DNA from: Owenia fusiformis
Lineage: Eukaryota; Annelida; Polychaeta; Sabellida; Oweniidae
NCBI GenBank assembly: GCA_903813345.2
Contig: CAIIXF020000012.1
Span: 1,841,318-1,901,317, forward strand
Length of the DNA stretch: 60,000 bases
Direction: 5' to 3'
Positions 24,077-36,500 of this stretch are shown here, piece by piece. Positions within the stretch are counted from its first letter, which is position 1. Each line of letters starts with the position of its first letter. The translations under genes and the position numbers were made by a program. The notes beneath the pieces were generated by a model. The model made no database searches. It saw only the letters and a program-made list of their open reading frames with translations, and had not been told where the DNA came from.

Positions 24077-25545
24077 GGGCTCACATGGTGACAGAATAAT
24101 TTTTTGCTGATTTTTTGTTACAAAATTATTTCAAGCCATCTGTCTCTCAGTCAATTAAAATGGCTGAAAAAACGGATATAATTTTTTGCCAATAATTTGA
24201 AACAAAATTATTTCATACAACTACTCTTTACAGTGACATGGCTTTTTGCAATGCAAGACACCTGAAATTATTTGTAAAGCTAGGAAATGGGCCAAAATTG
24301 AATTTCGCGAGACAAAAATGGCGACCATTTTGAAATCAGGCAAGCTTTTGAACCAGGAGTCATAGGGGAGTTTTCTGAATTCATATTGAACAGAAATAAC
24401 TTAAAACAGGAATCCTATCGACAGAGGTTTTAAAACGTGCCACAGAAAGTGGATTTCGCGAGTCAGATAGACAAATCAATGTTAACTAAAATGGCTGAAA
24501 ATAAAAAAATGGATACAATTTTTCGCTGATTTTTTGTATCAAAATTATTTCATATATCTACCCTTTACATTGACATGGATTTTTACAATGTAGGACACCT
24601 GAAATTATTTGTAAAGCTAGGAAATGGGTCAAAAGTGAATTTCGCGAGACAAAAGTGACGACCATTTTGAAAATAGCCAAGCTTTTGAACCAAGAGTCAT
24701 AGGAGAGTTTTTTGTATTGATGTTGAACAAAAATAACTTAAAATGGGAATCCTATCGACAGAGGGTTTAAGGCAAATGGTCCAAAAGTGAATTTTGCGAG
24801 ACAGATGGACAAATCAATGTTAACTAAAATGGCTGAAAATAAATAAATGGATATAATTTTTCGCTGATTTTTCGTAGCAAAATTATTTCATAGCATCTAC
24901 TCTTTACTTTGCAATGGATTTCTACAATGTAGGACACTTGAAATTATTTGTAAAGCTAGGAAATGGGTCAAAAGTGAATTTTGCGAGACAAAAATGGCGG
25001 CCATTTTGAAAATAGCCAAGCTTTTGAACCAGGAGTCATAGGGGAGTTTTCTGAATTCATGTTGAACAGAAATAACTTGAAACAGGAATTCTATCGACAG
25101 AGGTTTTAAAACGTGCCACTGTTATTGACAGAAAGTGGATTTCGCGAGTCAGACAGACAAATCAATGTTAAATAAAATGGCTGAAAAAAATGGATACAAT
25201 TTTTCGCTGATTTTTTGTAACAAAATTATTTCATATATCTATTCTTTACATTGACATGGGTTTTTACAAAGTAGGACACCTGAAATTATTTGTAAAGCTA
25301 GGAAATGGGCCAAAAGTGAATTTTGCGAGACAAAAGTGACGGCCATTTTGAAAATAGGCGAGCTTTTGAACCAGGAGTCATAGGGGGGTTTTCTGTATTG
25401 ATGTTGAACAGAAATAACTTAAAACAGGAATCCTATCGACAGAGGTTTTAAAACGTGCCACTATTGTTGACGGACGGACAGACAGACGGACGGACAGACA
25501 GACGGACAAGTGAGTGATTGCAAAAGCTCACCATGTGAGCTAAAA
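24077..25545. mobile_element. TIR element carrying 338-343-bp tandem units and a GACG/GACA microsatellite
   Basis: The ends ggctcacatggtga (24,077) and agctcaccatgtgagct (25,527) are inverted. Inside, units anchored on cgctgattttt(t)gt start near 24,186, 24,524, 24,862 and 25,205, preceded by a partial unit at 24,105. Each carries gaaattatttgtaaagctag, atttcgcgagacaaaa and tatcgacagagg. A (GACG/GACA)n tract lies at 25,468-25,506 next to the right end. No transposase is seen. Confidence 0.75.
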
Positions 25546-26587
25546 ATCAGTGGAATTGTACATAGGGTAATTAATTTAATATGCTTATGCCCTTTGTACC
25601 CCCTCCACCTCTTGGGACTTTGTGTGAAATACATACCTAAGGCTTCAAGGGTTAATATAGATGTACTTTGCCAATGATTTGATACGCAATATATTTTTAT
25701 AATGAAGTAATATTTCTGTAGATCTGACCTATGGTTAATAATTAAAAATGGATTGGAAACAATGTTTTCAATGTCAAAGAAATTGTAGATTTCCTTTTGT
25801 TGGATTAAGTGTGAAACTTGTGTAATTTATGATTGACATTGATCAAATATTGTATTTGTTTTTATTATCATTTATTGCAGCAAAGTTAAGATAAAACAAA
25901 CCAATGGGAAAGAATCTATCATGGATTGTATGTTGCTTCATGCAGCACATCTGATTGGTCCTATATGTTAGACAAACTTGACTGGAGGGTATGCAGGTCC
26001 TATGATAAAAATGATAAAAGTAAGCTGATACCTGTATGTCTCATTATTTATTCACATGTAGGCAGGCATGACATCCAAATATCCAGTCAATCAGAACACA
26101 CCATTCAAACTTATATGCATTTTACATTTTACAACTGATTAAATATTAACAATTTACTTGATTACCTTCCTCAATTTTGTAAGCAGTTGAGTGAATAGTA
26201 CCAATTTGAATAAGTATTAATCAATAACAAGGTAGGTACTTATGCTGGTCAAAATGTTAAAAGATTGAATCCTTTTGAACAGGGAAACCACTCTCATGCA
26301 AAGTATTGAGCTTTATTTTACATCAAATGTATACATGTATATTTGCAGGATTATAAAGCAGGAGAGATTCCAAATACTCGAATCTTAACACTTTGGCTGT
26401 CAGGAGGTCATCTTCCAACTAACAAACATTGAACAATGGGAATACAGGAGGATAGCTTTCCCAAGATCATCTGGGCTTATTCCAATAACATTCAAATAAA
26501 TCCAGTTCCCAAATACAATTTCCATATGCATCAGATATATTGGATGTTCATGTTATCCCACATGGAATATCCAAGCATATGTGACTA
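25546..26587. other. Gene-free AT-rich stretch
   Basis: No coding exon or clear repeat is visible here. Short frames at 25,926 and 26,436 show no domain. Confidence 0.45.
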
Positions 26588-27986
26588 CAGTAAAACCTGT
26601 CTAATCCGAACACCCATGGGACTATTGTTGGTCGGGGGGGGGGGGGGATTATCATTGTTCAGTCCACTATATTGAACACTTAATACTTAGTCAGAAAACA
26701 ATACATGTTGTTGCCGAGTTTATTCTACAATAAGCCTATAGCCTACATGTATATGCTATGTTTTATTTACATATTGAACAATTTCATTATTTTGGGAAAA
26801 ATAACTCTTTAATTTTGGCAAAAACTTTGTAATACACTGAATAAGTATATGAAAGTCTTGTACAAAATCTTATGCTTATTAAATGACCTATCTCATATTA
26901 TGGTTACATAGCACTGCTTTACTTTAGCTTGAAAAAGTCGTTCATTGTTGTTTGTTTCTTGGCACTTTTAGCATTAGCAATATTTGAGTAGATACCCTCT
27001 TTAATTAAAAAGAATTTTTCATGAGTGCTCATTCGAGATGATGCATAATCTTTCAAAATATCAACATGATCAAGGGCATTCAGTATGTCAGAGGCATTTT
27101 AGTGATAGGATATTACGAAGTTGAATTTTTTCTCTTTCTCATGATATAATCTTGTCTGCAAATGTGTCTGTGTTGTCCTGTCTATAAAACATTTACTGAT
27201 TGAATCCTAGCTGTCATAACAGACCCATGGGATATAAAACAGTCAAGACTTGTTCATAATCCAAATCAAAAACATCCAGTTAATTTAAAATAAGGAAAAA
27301 CCAATTATCTCCCAGATTCTCACCTTTCTCTTAGTCCAAATCAAAAACATCCAGGTAATTTCTAATAATGATAAAACAATTATAATCTTGTCTGCAAATG
27401 TGTCTGTGTTGTCTCTGTGATTATAAAACATTTACTGATTGAATCCTAGCTATCATAACAGACACATGGGATATAAAACAGTTAAGACTTGTTATTCATA
27501 ATCCAAATCAAAAACATCCAGTTAATTTAAAATAAGGATAAAGCAATTATCTTCTTGATTCACACCTTTCTCTTAATCCAAACATAAAACATTCAGTTCT
27601 TTTCTAATAGGATAAACCAATTAACTCCCGTATTCACACCTTTCCTGTTGTTTTCCACAATTAGGGATGTCATTGAGACTTAAATAATTTAATTAGGACA
27701 ACATTGGTTCTTTGATTACATTGCATATGTAAAGATAATAAGAACTACAACATTGACTCAATATGTGGCTATTATTGAAATGTCCAGACATTTGATTCCT
27801 GATAAAATGTTCAGATTAGACAGGTCGGTTTTTCAAATCTGGTTGTTCACTGTTCAGATTAGGTGTTCAGATTTCAAGGTTTTTTTAACATGGGAGTCAA
27901 TGGGAGGAAAAAATGGGACCGAAAAAAAGTGTTCAAATTGTAAGGTGTTCGGATTAGCCAAGTGTTCAGATATACAGGTTCTACTG
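26588..27986. mobile_element. Pogo/Tigger-like non-autonomous element
   Basis: The left end cagtaaaacctgtctaatcc and the right end ...tatacaggttctactg are inverted and flanked by TA. The 'CAGTA(A/G)AACCT...TCCGAAC' style end is typical of pogo-family elements. The interior (1.4 kb) has a G run at 26,634-26,647, a duplicated segment, and no transposase frame. The 162-codon frame at 27,753-28,241 overlaps the right end and is not credible as a gene. Confidence 0.65.
27141..27620. repeat. Tandem duplication of about 240 bp inside the pogo-like element
   Basis: ataatcttgtctgcaaatgt ... catttactgattgaatccta ... aacatccagttaatttaaaa occurs near 27,143 and again near 27,381. A third partial copy of the ccaaatcaaaaacatccag portion lies between them. 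Confidence 0.75.
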
Positions 27987-28739
27987 TATTTGAAAAATAT
28001 TAAATGTAGGCATAATGTTCAAAATAAAACTGTTATTATAAACCTTGAAGTAAATGTTGATCAATGTGAAAAAACTCAACATTTATATGTTTTTTATGTT
28101 GAACTCTACCTGTATATGATATTACATTTAATTATGCTTTGGGTGAAAATATATTTTACTGTATATTCTGAGAACACATCTGCCATCGAAGTTTGTATAA
28201 CTAGTTTACATTTTTTAAAGAAGTTCCAATCATATTTTTAGTTCTTGGCAAGTGTGCACAGTCACAGTATGATGTTTCAATTTTATATATATCCTTATCA
28301 ATTAGGCCTATATGTATTGAATAAGATATGTCCAGTGCTGCCATATTTGAATTGGATAAATAAATATTTTTACTTTCGCTCTACACAGATTTTTATTTGT
28401 CAATCCACATGATCTATACCCAGGGAACCATAATAATTTCAGAATCTTTTTATTTCATTTAACTGTCACATTATTAGAATAGTACTGGCAAATGGATGGA
28501 TATGCAAAGTATGTGTATTATTTACCAATTTATCCAATCGGTTTTGAAAGACAGGAATCATTGATTTATCCATTTAATTAGTTAATGAAAACAGGAAATG
28601 AAATTCTGCACAAAGGGCTAATGTGAAAAATACAGTCCAATCTAGTGGGATCCGAGTTCTAGATCTTAAAACAATTATCGCTGAAGCTAATTGACGAAAG
28701 CCGTGAACATCTCTATGACTTTTATCGCACATTCAATAG
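27987..28739. other. Gene-free AT-rich stretch
   Basis: No exon, RNA gene or repeat is recognisable. Confidence 0.45.
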
Positions 28740-30420
28740 TTGGCGAAAATAAATAAGAAAATTTGGACATTACACGCTAAAAAAGTTGATCATCACTTTC
28801 ACCAGTCCATGCCATTTTAGAAGAAATCACATTTTTGCGTGTTCTTTTTGTTTCTGTCGTTTTTTTCTTATTCACGCGACATTTAATGAACAATGAAATA
28901 TAAAATTAATTTACTTAAACTACTTATTTCATGAAATACAATTCGGATATAAAACAGGGGCATGTAAACACAATAATAATATACAATAATTTTTTAAATC
29001 CGATCGTCAACGATGTGTCCGCAAGGCTTGAAAGGTTAGCAAGATATCATACATCGTGTAAAACGGCTGCATATCCATTCATATTTCTTTATGAAAGTTG
29101 CCGGCGACGACGTAAAATGAAAGAAATGGAAGTGAACTTAAATTAGAATTGGTCGCACTAAAAATGGCAGAACCTCGTTTTCCCCAGGATAGGTAAAAAA
29201 GAATAACGATCATTGAAATCCTCTTATTTTGATCTACAAGTGGTGAAATAATTTTAGATAAAACCGGTTGTTAGCGATGTGTCCGTTAGGCATGAAAACA
29301 ATATCGTCGTTGGATTTTTTAAATATCCGGATCCGATTTTAATTATGGCGGAGACTCTACCTTCAATATAATGTATATATTAGATAAGATAATGAGAATA
29401 ACCTTCTGAAATTTCTTAATATAAGCTTTGCAAATCAGTTTACTTTGTGGGAAACCGATAAAAGACGAGTGCTCTAATATCATGTAAAAATGGGTGCATC
29501 TCCCAGGAAGTTCAGTCACGCGACAATCTGGTATTATGTGACGTTAAATGATGAAATAAATGGCTAAAAGACACTTGCACTAAAAATTGGCAGAAACCCA
29601 TCTCCCCCAGGGTTGGTAAAAAAGAATAACACCATTGAAATCGTCTAGATTTGAGCTAAATAGTGCTGAATTAATTATTTGTGAAGGCCGCCGTTAACGA
29701 TTTATCCGTAAGGCTTGAAAACAGTATACATTTTTGCGTTTTCTATAAAAATATCACAATTGTGATTTTGATTATTGAGACCAGACCTTGAATATAATTA
29801 AAAAATGAGAAAGACTGTCTGAAACTACTTGATATACGTTTTTCAAAACTGTTTACCTTGTGGGAAACCGATAAAAGACGAGCGCGATATCATCGTGTAA
29901 AGATGGATACATCCGTCCAATAAAGTTCAGTCACGCTACAATCCGGAATATGTGACGTTAAATGATGAAATAAATGGCTCTAAAAAACACTTGGTCGCAC
30001 TAAAAATTGGCAGAAACCCATCTCCCCCAGGGTTGGTAAAAAAGAATAACACCATTGAAATCGTCTAGATTTGAGCTAGATAGTGCTGAACTAATTGTTT
30101 GTGAAGGCCGCCGTTAACGATTTATCCGTAAGGCTTGAAAACAGTACACATTTTTGCGTTTTCTATAAAAATATCACAATTGCGATTTTGATTATTGAGA
30201 CAAGACCTTGAATGAAATTAAAAAATGAGAAAGACCGTCTGAAACTACTTGATATAAGCTTTTCAAAACCGTTTATTTTGTGGGAAACCGATAAAAGACG
30301 AGGGAGATACCGTCGTGTAAAAATGGGTGCATCAACCATGACGTTCATTCATGCGAAAATCGCGCGGGCTAATCACCGTAGATTACTACGCGAAATATGC
30401 AGAGAACAATGGAAATGACG
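28740..30420. repeat. 420-bp tandem repeat with a conserved reading frame
   Basis: About four units. The phrase taaaaattggcagaaaccca starts at 29,581 and 30,001, exactly 420 bp apart, and these two units are nearly identical. Older copies start near 29,159 and about 28,770. The last three units encode the same peptide phrase LWETDKRR and a following VKMG-type block. The unit at 29,159 has a stop after RR. Whether this frame was ever translated is unknown. Confidence 0.8.
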
Positions 30421-30537
30421 TCTTGGATCTCCTGCTGGATAACACCTTTGGCAATAAAAATGCCTCGTTAATATTGGATGTACCAAAATATTGGAAATTG
30501 ATATCATCATGGACTATGAAATCATTTAAGTGAAGAA

Positions 30538-33500
30538 ATGGAAGACAACGGTTTGATCTTTAGTGCGGCATTCGTCAAAGATGCGGTAAGATTTTCAAAT
30601 GCAGAATAGCTCATTGAATTCAATTTCTCGAATATCATATATAGGGTGTCTCAACAAGTGTACCCAAAAGTATATCAACAGCAAAGATTAACCAAACGAT
30701 ATTTTCAGATATTTTTGCATGGTCATTTAGGTAAAACATGTAAGTTTTCTCCCCATTAGTTCAGTCTTGCCTTTTTAATGCTTTAACCCTTTCTATACCA
30801 TGTATTAAATTTACCCTCCCCATATTTCGATGACAGCCTGCATCCTACTGCCACATTTTCAATCACATTTCATAATGTTTCTGGTGGAATGTTTTGAATT
30901 TCTTTTCAGATGTTGGCCTCAAATTGTTCTACAGTTGGTTTCTTGGCTTGGGATTAGCATAAATATCGTTTTTCAAGTTACCCCAGAGAAAAAGTCTGGA
31001 GTGTCAAATCTGTTGAATAGAGAGGCTCTCAAAATGCTTTTATTCAGAGAGATCAGACGTTGAAGAAACTGCTTTCATGGGAATTCTTGTGTGGCCCTTG
31101 CTGTACGTAGAGGGGCTCAATCGTTTTGAGACTACAGTGTTCTCATTTGGATGTCAATCAGTCTCCATAATTCTGGGGGGTGGAACTCTATTATCAACTG
31201 CTAAATCATTTGACGATAATTGACCTTGTTCTCTGTGATTTTTCTGTCGTCTTCATCGTCAAACTTCTTTCTCTGGGGCTATTTGAACGATCATTTTTAA
31301 GCTTAGCCCGAGCCAAAAGACCTAGAACAACGTAAGGCCAACATCCAAAGAGAAATTCATAACATTTCAACAGAAACATTATCAAATGTGATGGACAATG
31401 TAGCATAAGGCTACAGGCTGTTATTGAAATATGAAATAAAAAGTAAAGACTTAAAACATCAAAATGGCAAGACTGGACTAACAACTGTGTATTGGGGAAA
31501 AAACGTACATGCTTTAGCTACATGACCATGCAAAAATGTTTGAAAATATAGATTGGTTAAGCTGTGCTGTTGATTTACTTTTGGGTATAATTTTTGAGAC
31601 ACCCTGTACAAACATCAATTCACAAATATTTACCGACAAGATGTGGATGTTATCACTCATGAACATTTTTTCGAAATATCTAACAAAATATTCATATTCA
31701 ACATAAATCAATCATATGAAGCATTTAGAACATATTAACCACTTGTTCTTTATCGGCAAGTGTATATATTGTTTTCAGCTATGTGGCCATCACTTTTTGA
31801 CAGGATATGGATCTGCCCATATACGGAATTCGAAGTGGGCTAAACGGTGAGCAATTATAACAGGTTTAGCTACACCTTTCCCAGAAAGTCCATACCTCTC
31901 TGAATAAGATTTCTCCTTTGAAAATATGCTTCAATAATAGTTTCTCACGATGATATCAAGATCAATTGGATTATCTTCCAAGCGGAGTTTTATTCACCCA
32001 TCAACGGGCTTTTTCAAAATAGTTTGGTCATTTTCACCCAAAATCTCTAATATTTACGTATGTATGTAAACATAGTACTTTCAAATATATTCAATTTCTT
32101 AATATAAAAAATATTATTGTCGTGTTTGTTAATTCTAGATGTTTATTGGTATCAAGCAGTTGGGTTTGGTATATTGTACTTCTACTGACAGTCCTGTTAC
32201 ACTGTGTTCTGATTCTATTTGAGCCTATCCAAATGTTACTGAAGACTGGAACATTAAGTCCATTGGCTCTTTACGGGGGTATAGCATGTACTCTGGTCTA
32301 CGTGTTTGATTTGACCATTATTGTAAGTATTTCGAACCATAGTTATTCAAAACACGAGGGTCGTTTGATGCAAAGACGGAGTATCTAAGGATACGTCGGA
32401 CCAAATTTTTCCAAACATTTTATTAGAATTTTAGCATTGACTGATAAGAGCAATTTGTCCAGGACTTCTGAAACAACCCCCGTAGAACCATTTCTCACGT
32501 GTGCATTATTAAGAGTTCAAATACTTGTAGTATAAAAAATGGGAGTTTTAGGACAACTAAATGCACAGGTGCTGAAACATATATAAAGTATTCTTATGAC
32601 AAATACAGTAGGGTGGATTTATTCTTTCAGATGGTTCATTTTACAAGGAAACACTTCTTCAGATTCCATCACAATAAGGGTCTCTTGGTGGTCGTGTGTT
32701 GTATGGTGCTGGACTACATCATATATGGGTAACGTTCAATAAGAGTTGAGCATTCATGTCAAGGACAGAATTATTAAGTTTGGTGTTCTGGATCACCATA
32801 CTAAAAATCAAATTAACGTCGTTAAAATTGCTTTGAATGTACAAGTTTATTTTGAGTCTGCCTTGTTAAATTATCGTCAATAAATACAATCGGAATAGAA
32901 ATATAGTTTAAAATACAATTTATTGCTTACTCCAGAATGAGGCAATCTACACTGAACGAAATATATAGAGTACATTGGGAAATCCCGGGTGATACCATAA
33001 TATGCTCAAGGTTAAAATCATGACATTACATTTGCCTGTTACTTGTGTTTTCTAGACTTAGTGGTGGATTGGTATTTCGCCTCCTCAGACCCTGTATATG
33101 GATGCTTCGAAGCAGAGCTACTCGTGGGTATGTGAACATGGCTTTCATTTCAAAGAAAAGGTTCCACTATCCTGTTCACTACGATACGTGTTTACCAATT
33201 ATAATAAATCTTTTAAGTCATCTAGTATACTCGTTTTGAACTGCAATCTAGAACAAAAGATGCAATAAATCACCAATAAGTCATTGAGAGCTCTGGACTT
33301 CATTTCGAAGAAGCCCACAGGACTAAAACCCACGTACTCGGGGTCACTTTGTTGAAAATGTGTTCAAGAAATCATATTTTATAGACCAAAATTCAAATAA
33401 AAACACAGCATATTATAATATTCAATTATGTTTTATTCCATTTACCTTCTAGTATTGGGGCTGTAATGATGCTGATCCTGCCTGATTTTATGCGCTTCCT

Positions 33501-36500
33501 CTTACTGATTGCATTATGCGACATCTTCTTTGCCGCCATTGGTTGCCACCTATTTATGGACATATACAACAATAAGACAGATCGTACGTACCCCCCCCCC
33601 CCCCCCAAAGAAAAGAAAAAGTTGGAAACTTCCCTAATGACGACGTGTTAAATCTCTTTATGTTTGTCATTCTCTCTGATCAGATGTTATTGCTGAAAAA
33701 CGAATTTCAAGCACATATGTTTCACCAGGCTAACCATTTTTGCAATGCGTGCTGTTTTTGCCACATCCTTGGGCCCTCCTACTGAGGGAAATTGTCACAT
33801 TTTCTCAGACGACCATGATATCTCAGAGTGGTACGTGTAGATGTAGCATTCATACAATATCACTATTGTGTTTTGTAATTTCAGCTGCTCTCTTGCGTCA
33901 GGAAAATGGCATTTACGTTGGATCCTTTAATAACATTGGGGTGGCCGCACTTAGAATGTTTGTCCTGCTCACAAGTTAGTTATTTTACGAATATTATATA
34001 TTCTAAGGTTATTGTGTTTCCGTATTTGGGTAAATTGAACAAAGGGTAATTTACATGCAACAAATTTAATATTTGCCAAATTTAAAGGGAGTAAAATTGA
34101 TCGAGACGAGTTGAAAATTTCAAAAATTGTTACAATCATATTTCTTACCCCGATCACTCAATGTCACTTTATTATAAAGAAGACCGTATTTCAGAATAAG
34201 TCTTCCATTTGAAGGTTATCTTGCCAATGAATTTAAATTTAAAAGTGGACATTCTTTTAATTCATTTCTAAGGTTTTCGGCACTGCGTCTTAACAATTAA
34301 ATAACTACAGTCTTTTTAATCACAATAACTGTGTTCTCAATATAGCGAGCAACTATCCACGATTTGCTGTCCCAGCTTATCATGCGGATGGCAGTAATAT
34401 GATGTTCTTTGGATTCGCCATCATGTCTGGAAATGTACGTATTCAACATTAAAATGCATCACTCTAACGCAGGGGTCCAACATCACACAATCACCCACTT
34501 TGGCCTTCCTCTCTACACATCGGCTGAACACGGGTGTCCAGATATCATTCACAAGAAGTAGGAAGGAAAAAGTGGATGTCTTGTCCCTGCTAAGCTACAC
34601 TAAAATAACTTGGACGTGGAATTAATAGTAATACATGTATCTCCCTCTTGTTTAGTTGACATTTGAATAAATTAATAAATAAGGTACCTGCATATAACCA
34701 GTGTTCTCATACAGTTATACCAACACTCTATTCCACGTGTTTACAAACAAGTTGTCTCAAAATATCACTAACTATTCCCAAAGTGGTAACTTCCTTCCGA
34801 ATGAATACTGAGAGAATATATGATGTTGATTAAATCAGAGCATCGTATTTCTATTTTCAGTTTCTATTATTTTCCATACTTGTTGCAAGGATATACGACT
34901 ATTACAAGATCGCCAACAAAGTTAGGGTATGTTTTTTTTAATATATTGATTGTAAGCTAACAGCGTTGCGTTTTAAAGTTAAAACTTGAGGTACATTCTA
35001 TTGTAACAATACATTCTGTATTCAGTTCCTTGGAAATCATGGTTGTTTTATGTACATGTATGTTTTAGTCTTGTTTTATTTAGGCCAAGGAAGAGAGGTT
35101 TCAAGAAAGACAATGTTTGGTGAAGGCATTTGAGATTCTGGACCCTGAGGGGACTGGTGTCATGACATTGGAGACTTGGAAGAGGTAAAGCATATTCTCA
35201 TTGATTTAATGTGTATGCAACTCTTTGGTGCCTTTTGGACAAACAAGCACGCCGTGCTCACCTGGACATGAAGATGTTGCTATTAAAAGGGGATCAGTTA
35301 ATGGAATACTAAAGAATAGTGGATCCAAAGCATGGGCCCTTACCCATTCTCCCTTCACCTCTCTCACATCTCTATATGCTAGCAGTATTAATGTGAAAAG
35401 ATGACCCAAAACGTCGACGCATTGGCGGCTTATTGGTTGTGCGGATGCTTTTCAGGTTGTACCCGTTCCTCGTGGAGAGTAAGGTTGAACCAAACGAGGT
35501 AGAGGTCACCAGTCGTTTCATGGTGAGCACGTACTGTAATGTGAAGAACATAATGAGCAATTGTATATCTCTAGATCCTCGATATTTTAGAAATATTAAC
35601 CATCTGCATCTACTTAAATGTCAAGTGAAACGATCGCATTTTTGTACACTTTTTGTAGAAATTCAAAGAGAGCTCCAAGAACACGGAAAGAACTAACGTT
35701 ACACTCCTGGAATTTTTCTCGACAGTTGAAATTCTCCGAAGTTCTGTCGAAAGAAAGGTACGTGAATACTCTACACGTAAATTATATCTTTTCATTTTAG
35801 CACATTAAGTTGAAATAATTGCACATTATAAAATTTAAAATCATTTCAAACTCTATCGAAAAAACAAAATCAAACGTCATATAAACAGGGTGTCAAATAA
35901 ATGTGTTCTGCCCCCTCTACCTTTAGCATCTTCATAATGTTGCATAACTTTTTGTCTGCATGATATCTGGATTGTTCTTTGGCCCATCAAAACTAGGCTT
36001 ACAAGAAGTTTCAGATAACTAGCTCAATTAGATGCACTGTTATGCACAAAAGTTCATACTTTTGGAATCAACGGGAGAACATATTAATTTGACACCCTGT
36101 AGAGAACTGTCATATTTTATAGATAATAGAATGATATACCACTAATGCTATAAAATGCCCAAATGAGACAAATTATTACTATTCTAGTTTGTGTCCATGT
36201 ATTGTTTATTTTGTAGCCACCGATTCAAAGACGCCAGGGGTTTATCGCTCCTATTTCGTATCCGAGAGAAATCTGCATGAAACTGGCGAGCAGCAAATAC
36301 ATGGTCTACTTCGTCAAGGTACAATGTATTAAATAGGCTTGAAAAGCAAAAAAACATTAAGTTTTGAAACAAATAGTTCGCTGGAGGATTTCCAGAACGT
36401 ACAGTACCTATATGTAATCTTAAACAGCATTGCTAGGTTCCTCTACAATTTTTGGTCCTCGTCCCTTTGCACGTGTGCTTAGATATTCACATACATGTAG

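Noticed and set aside
27753-28241. 162-codon plus-strand frame
   Set aside because: It overlaps the right end of the pogo-like element, has no domain and no conserved composition. It is chance read-through of repeat sequence.
30351-30533. Possible extra 5' exon of the channel gene (phrase DYYAKYAEN)
   Set aside because: It partly overlaps the 420-bp repeat, has no resemblance to TPC N-termini and ends in a stop before the MEDNG start. It cannot be excluded as 5' UTR.
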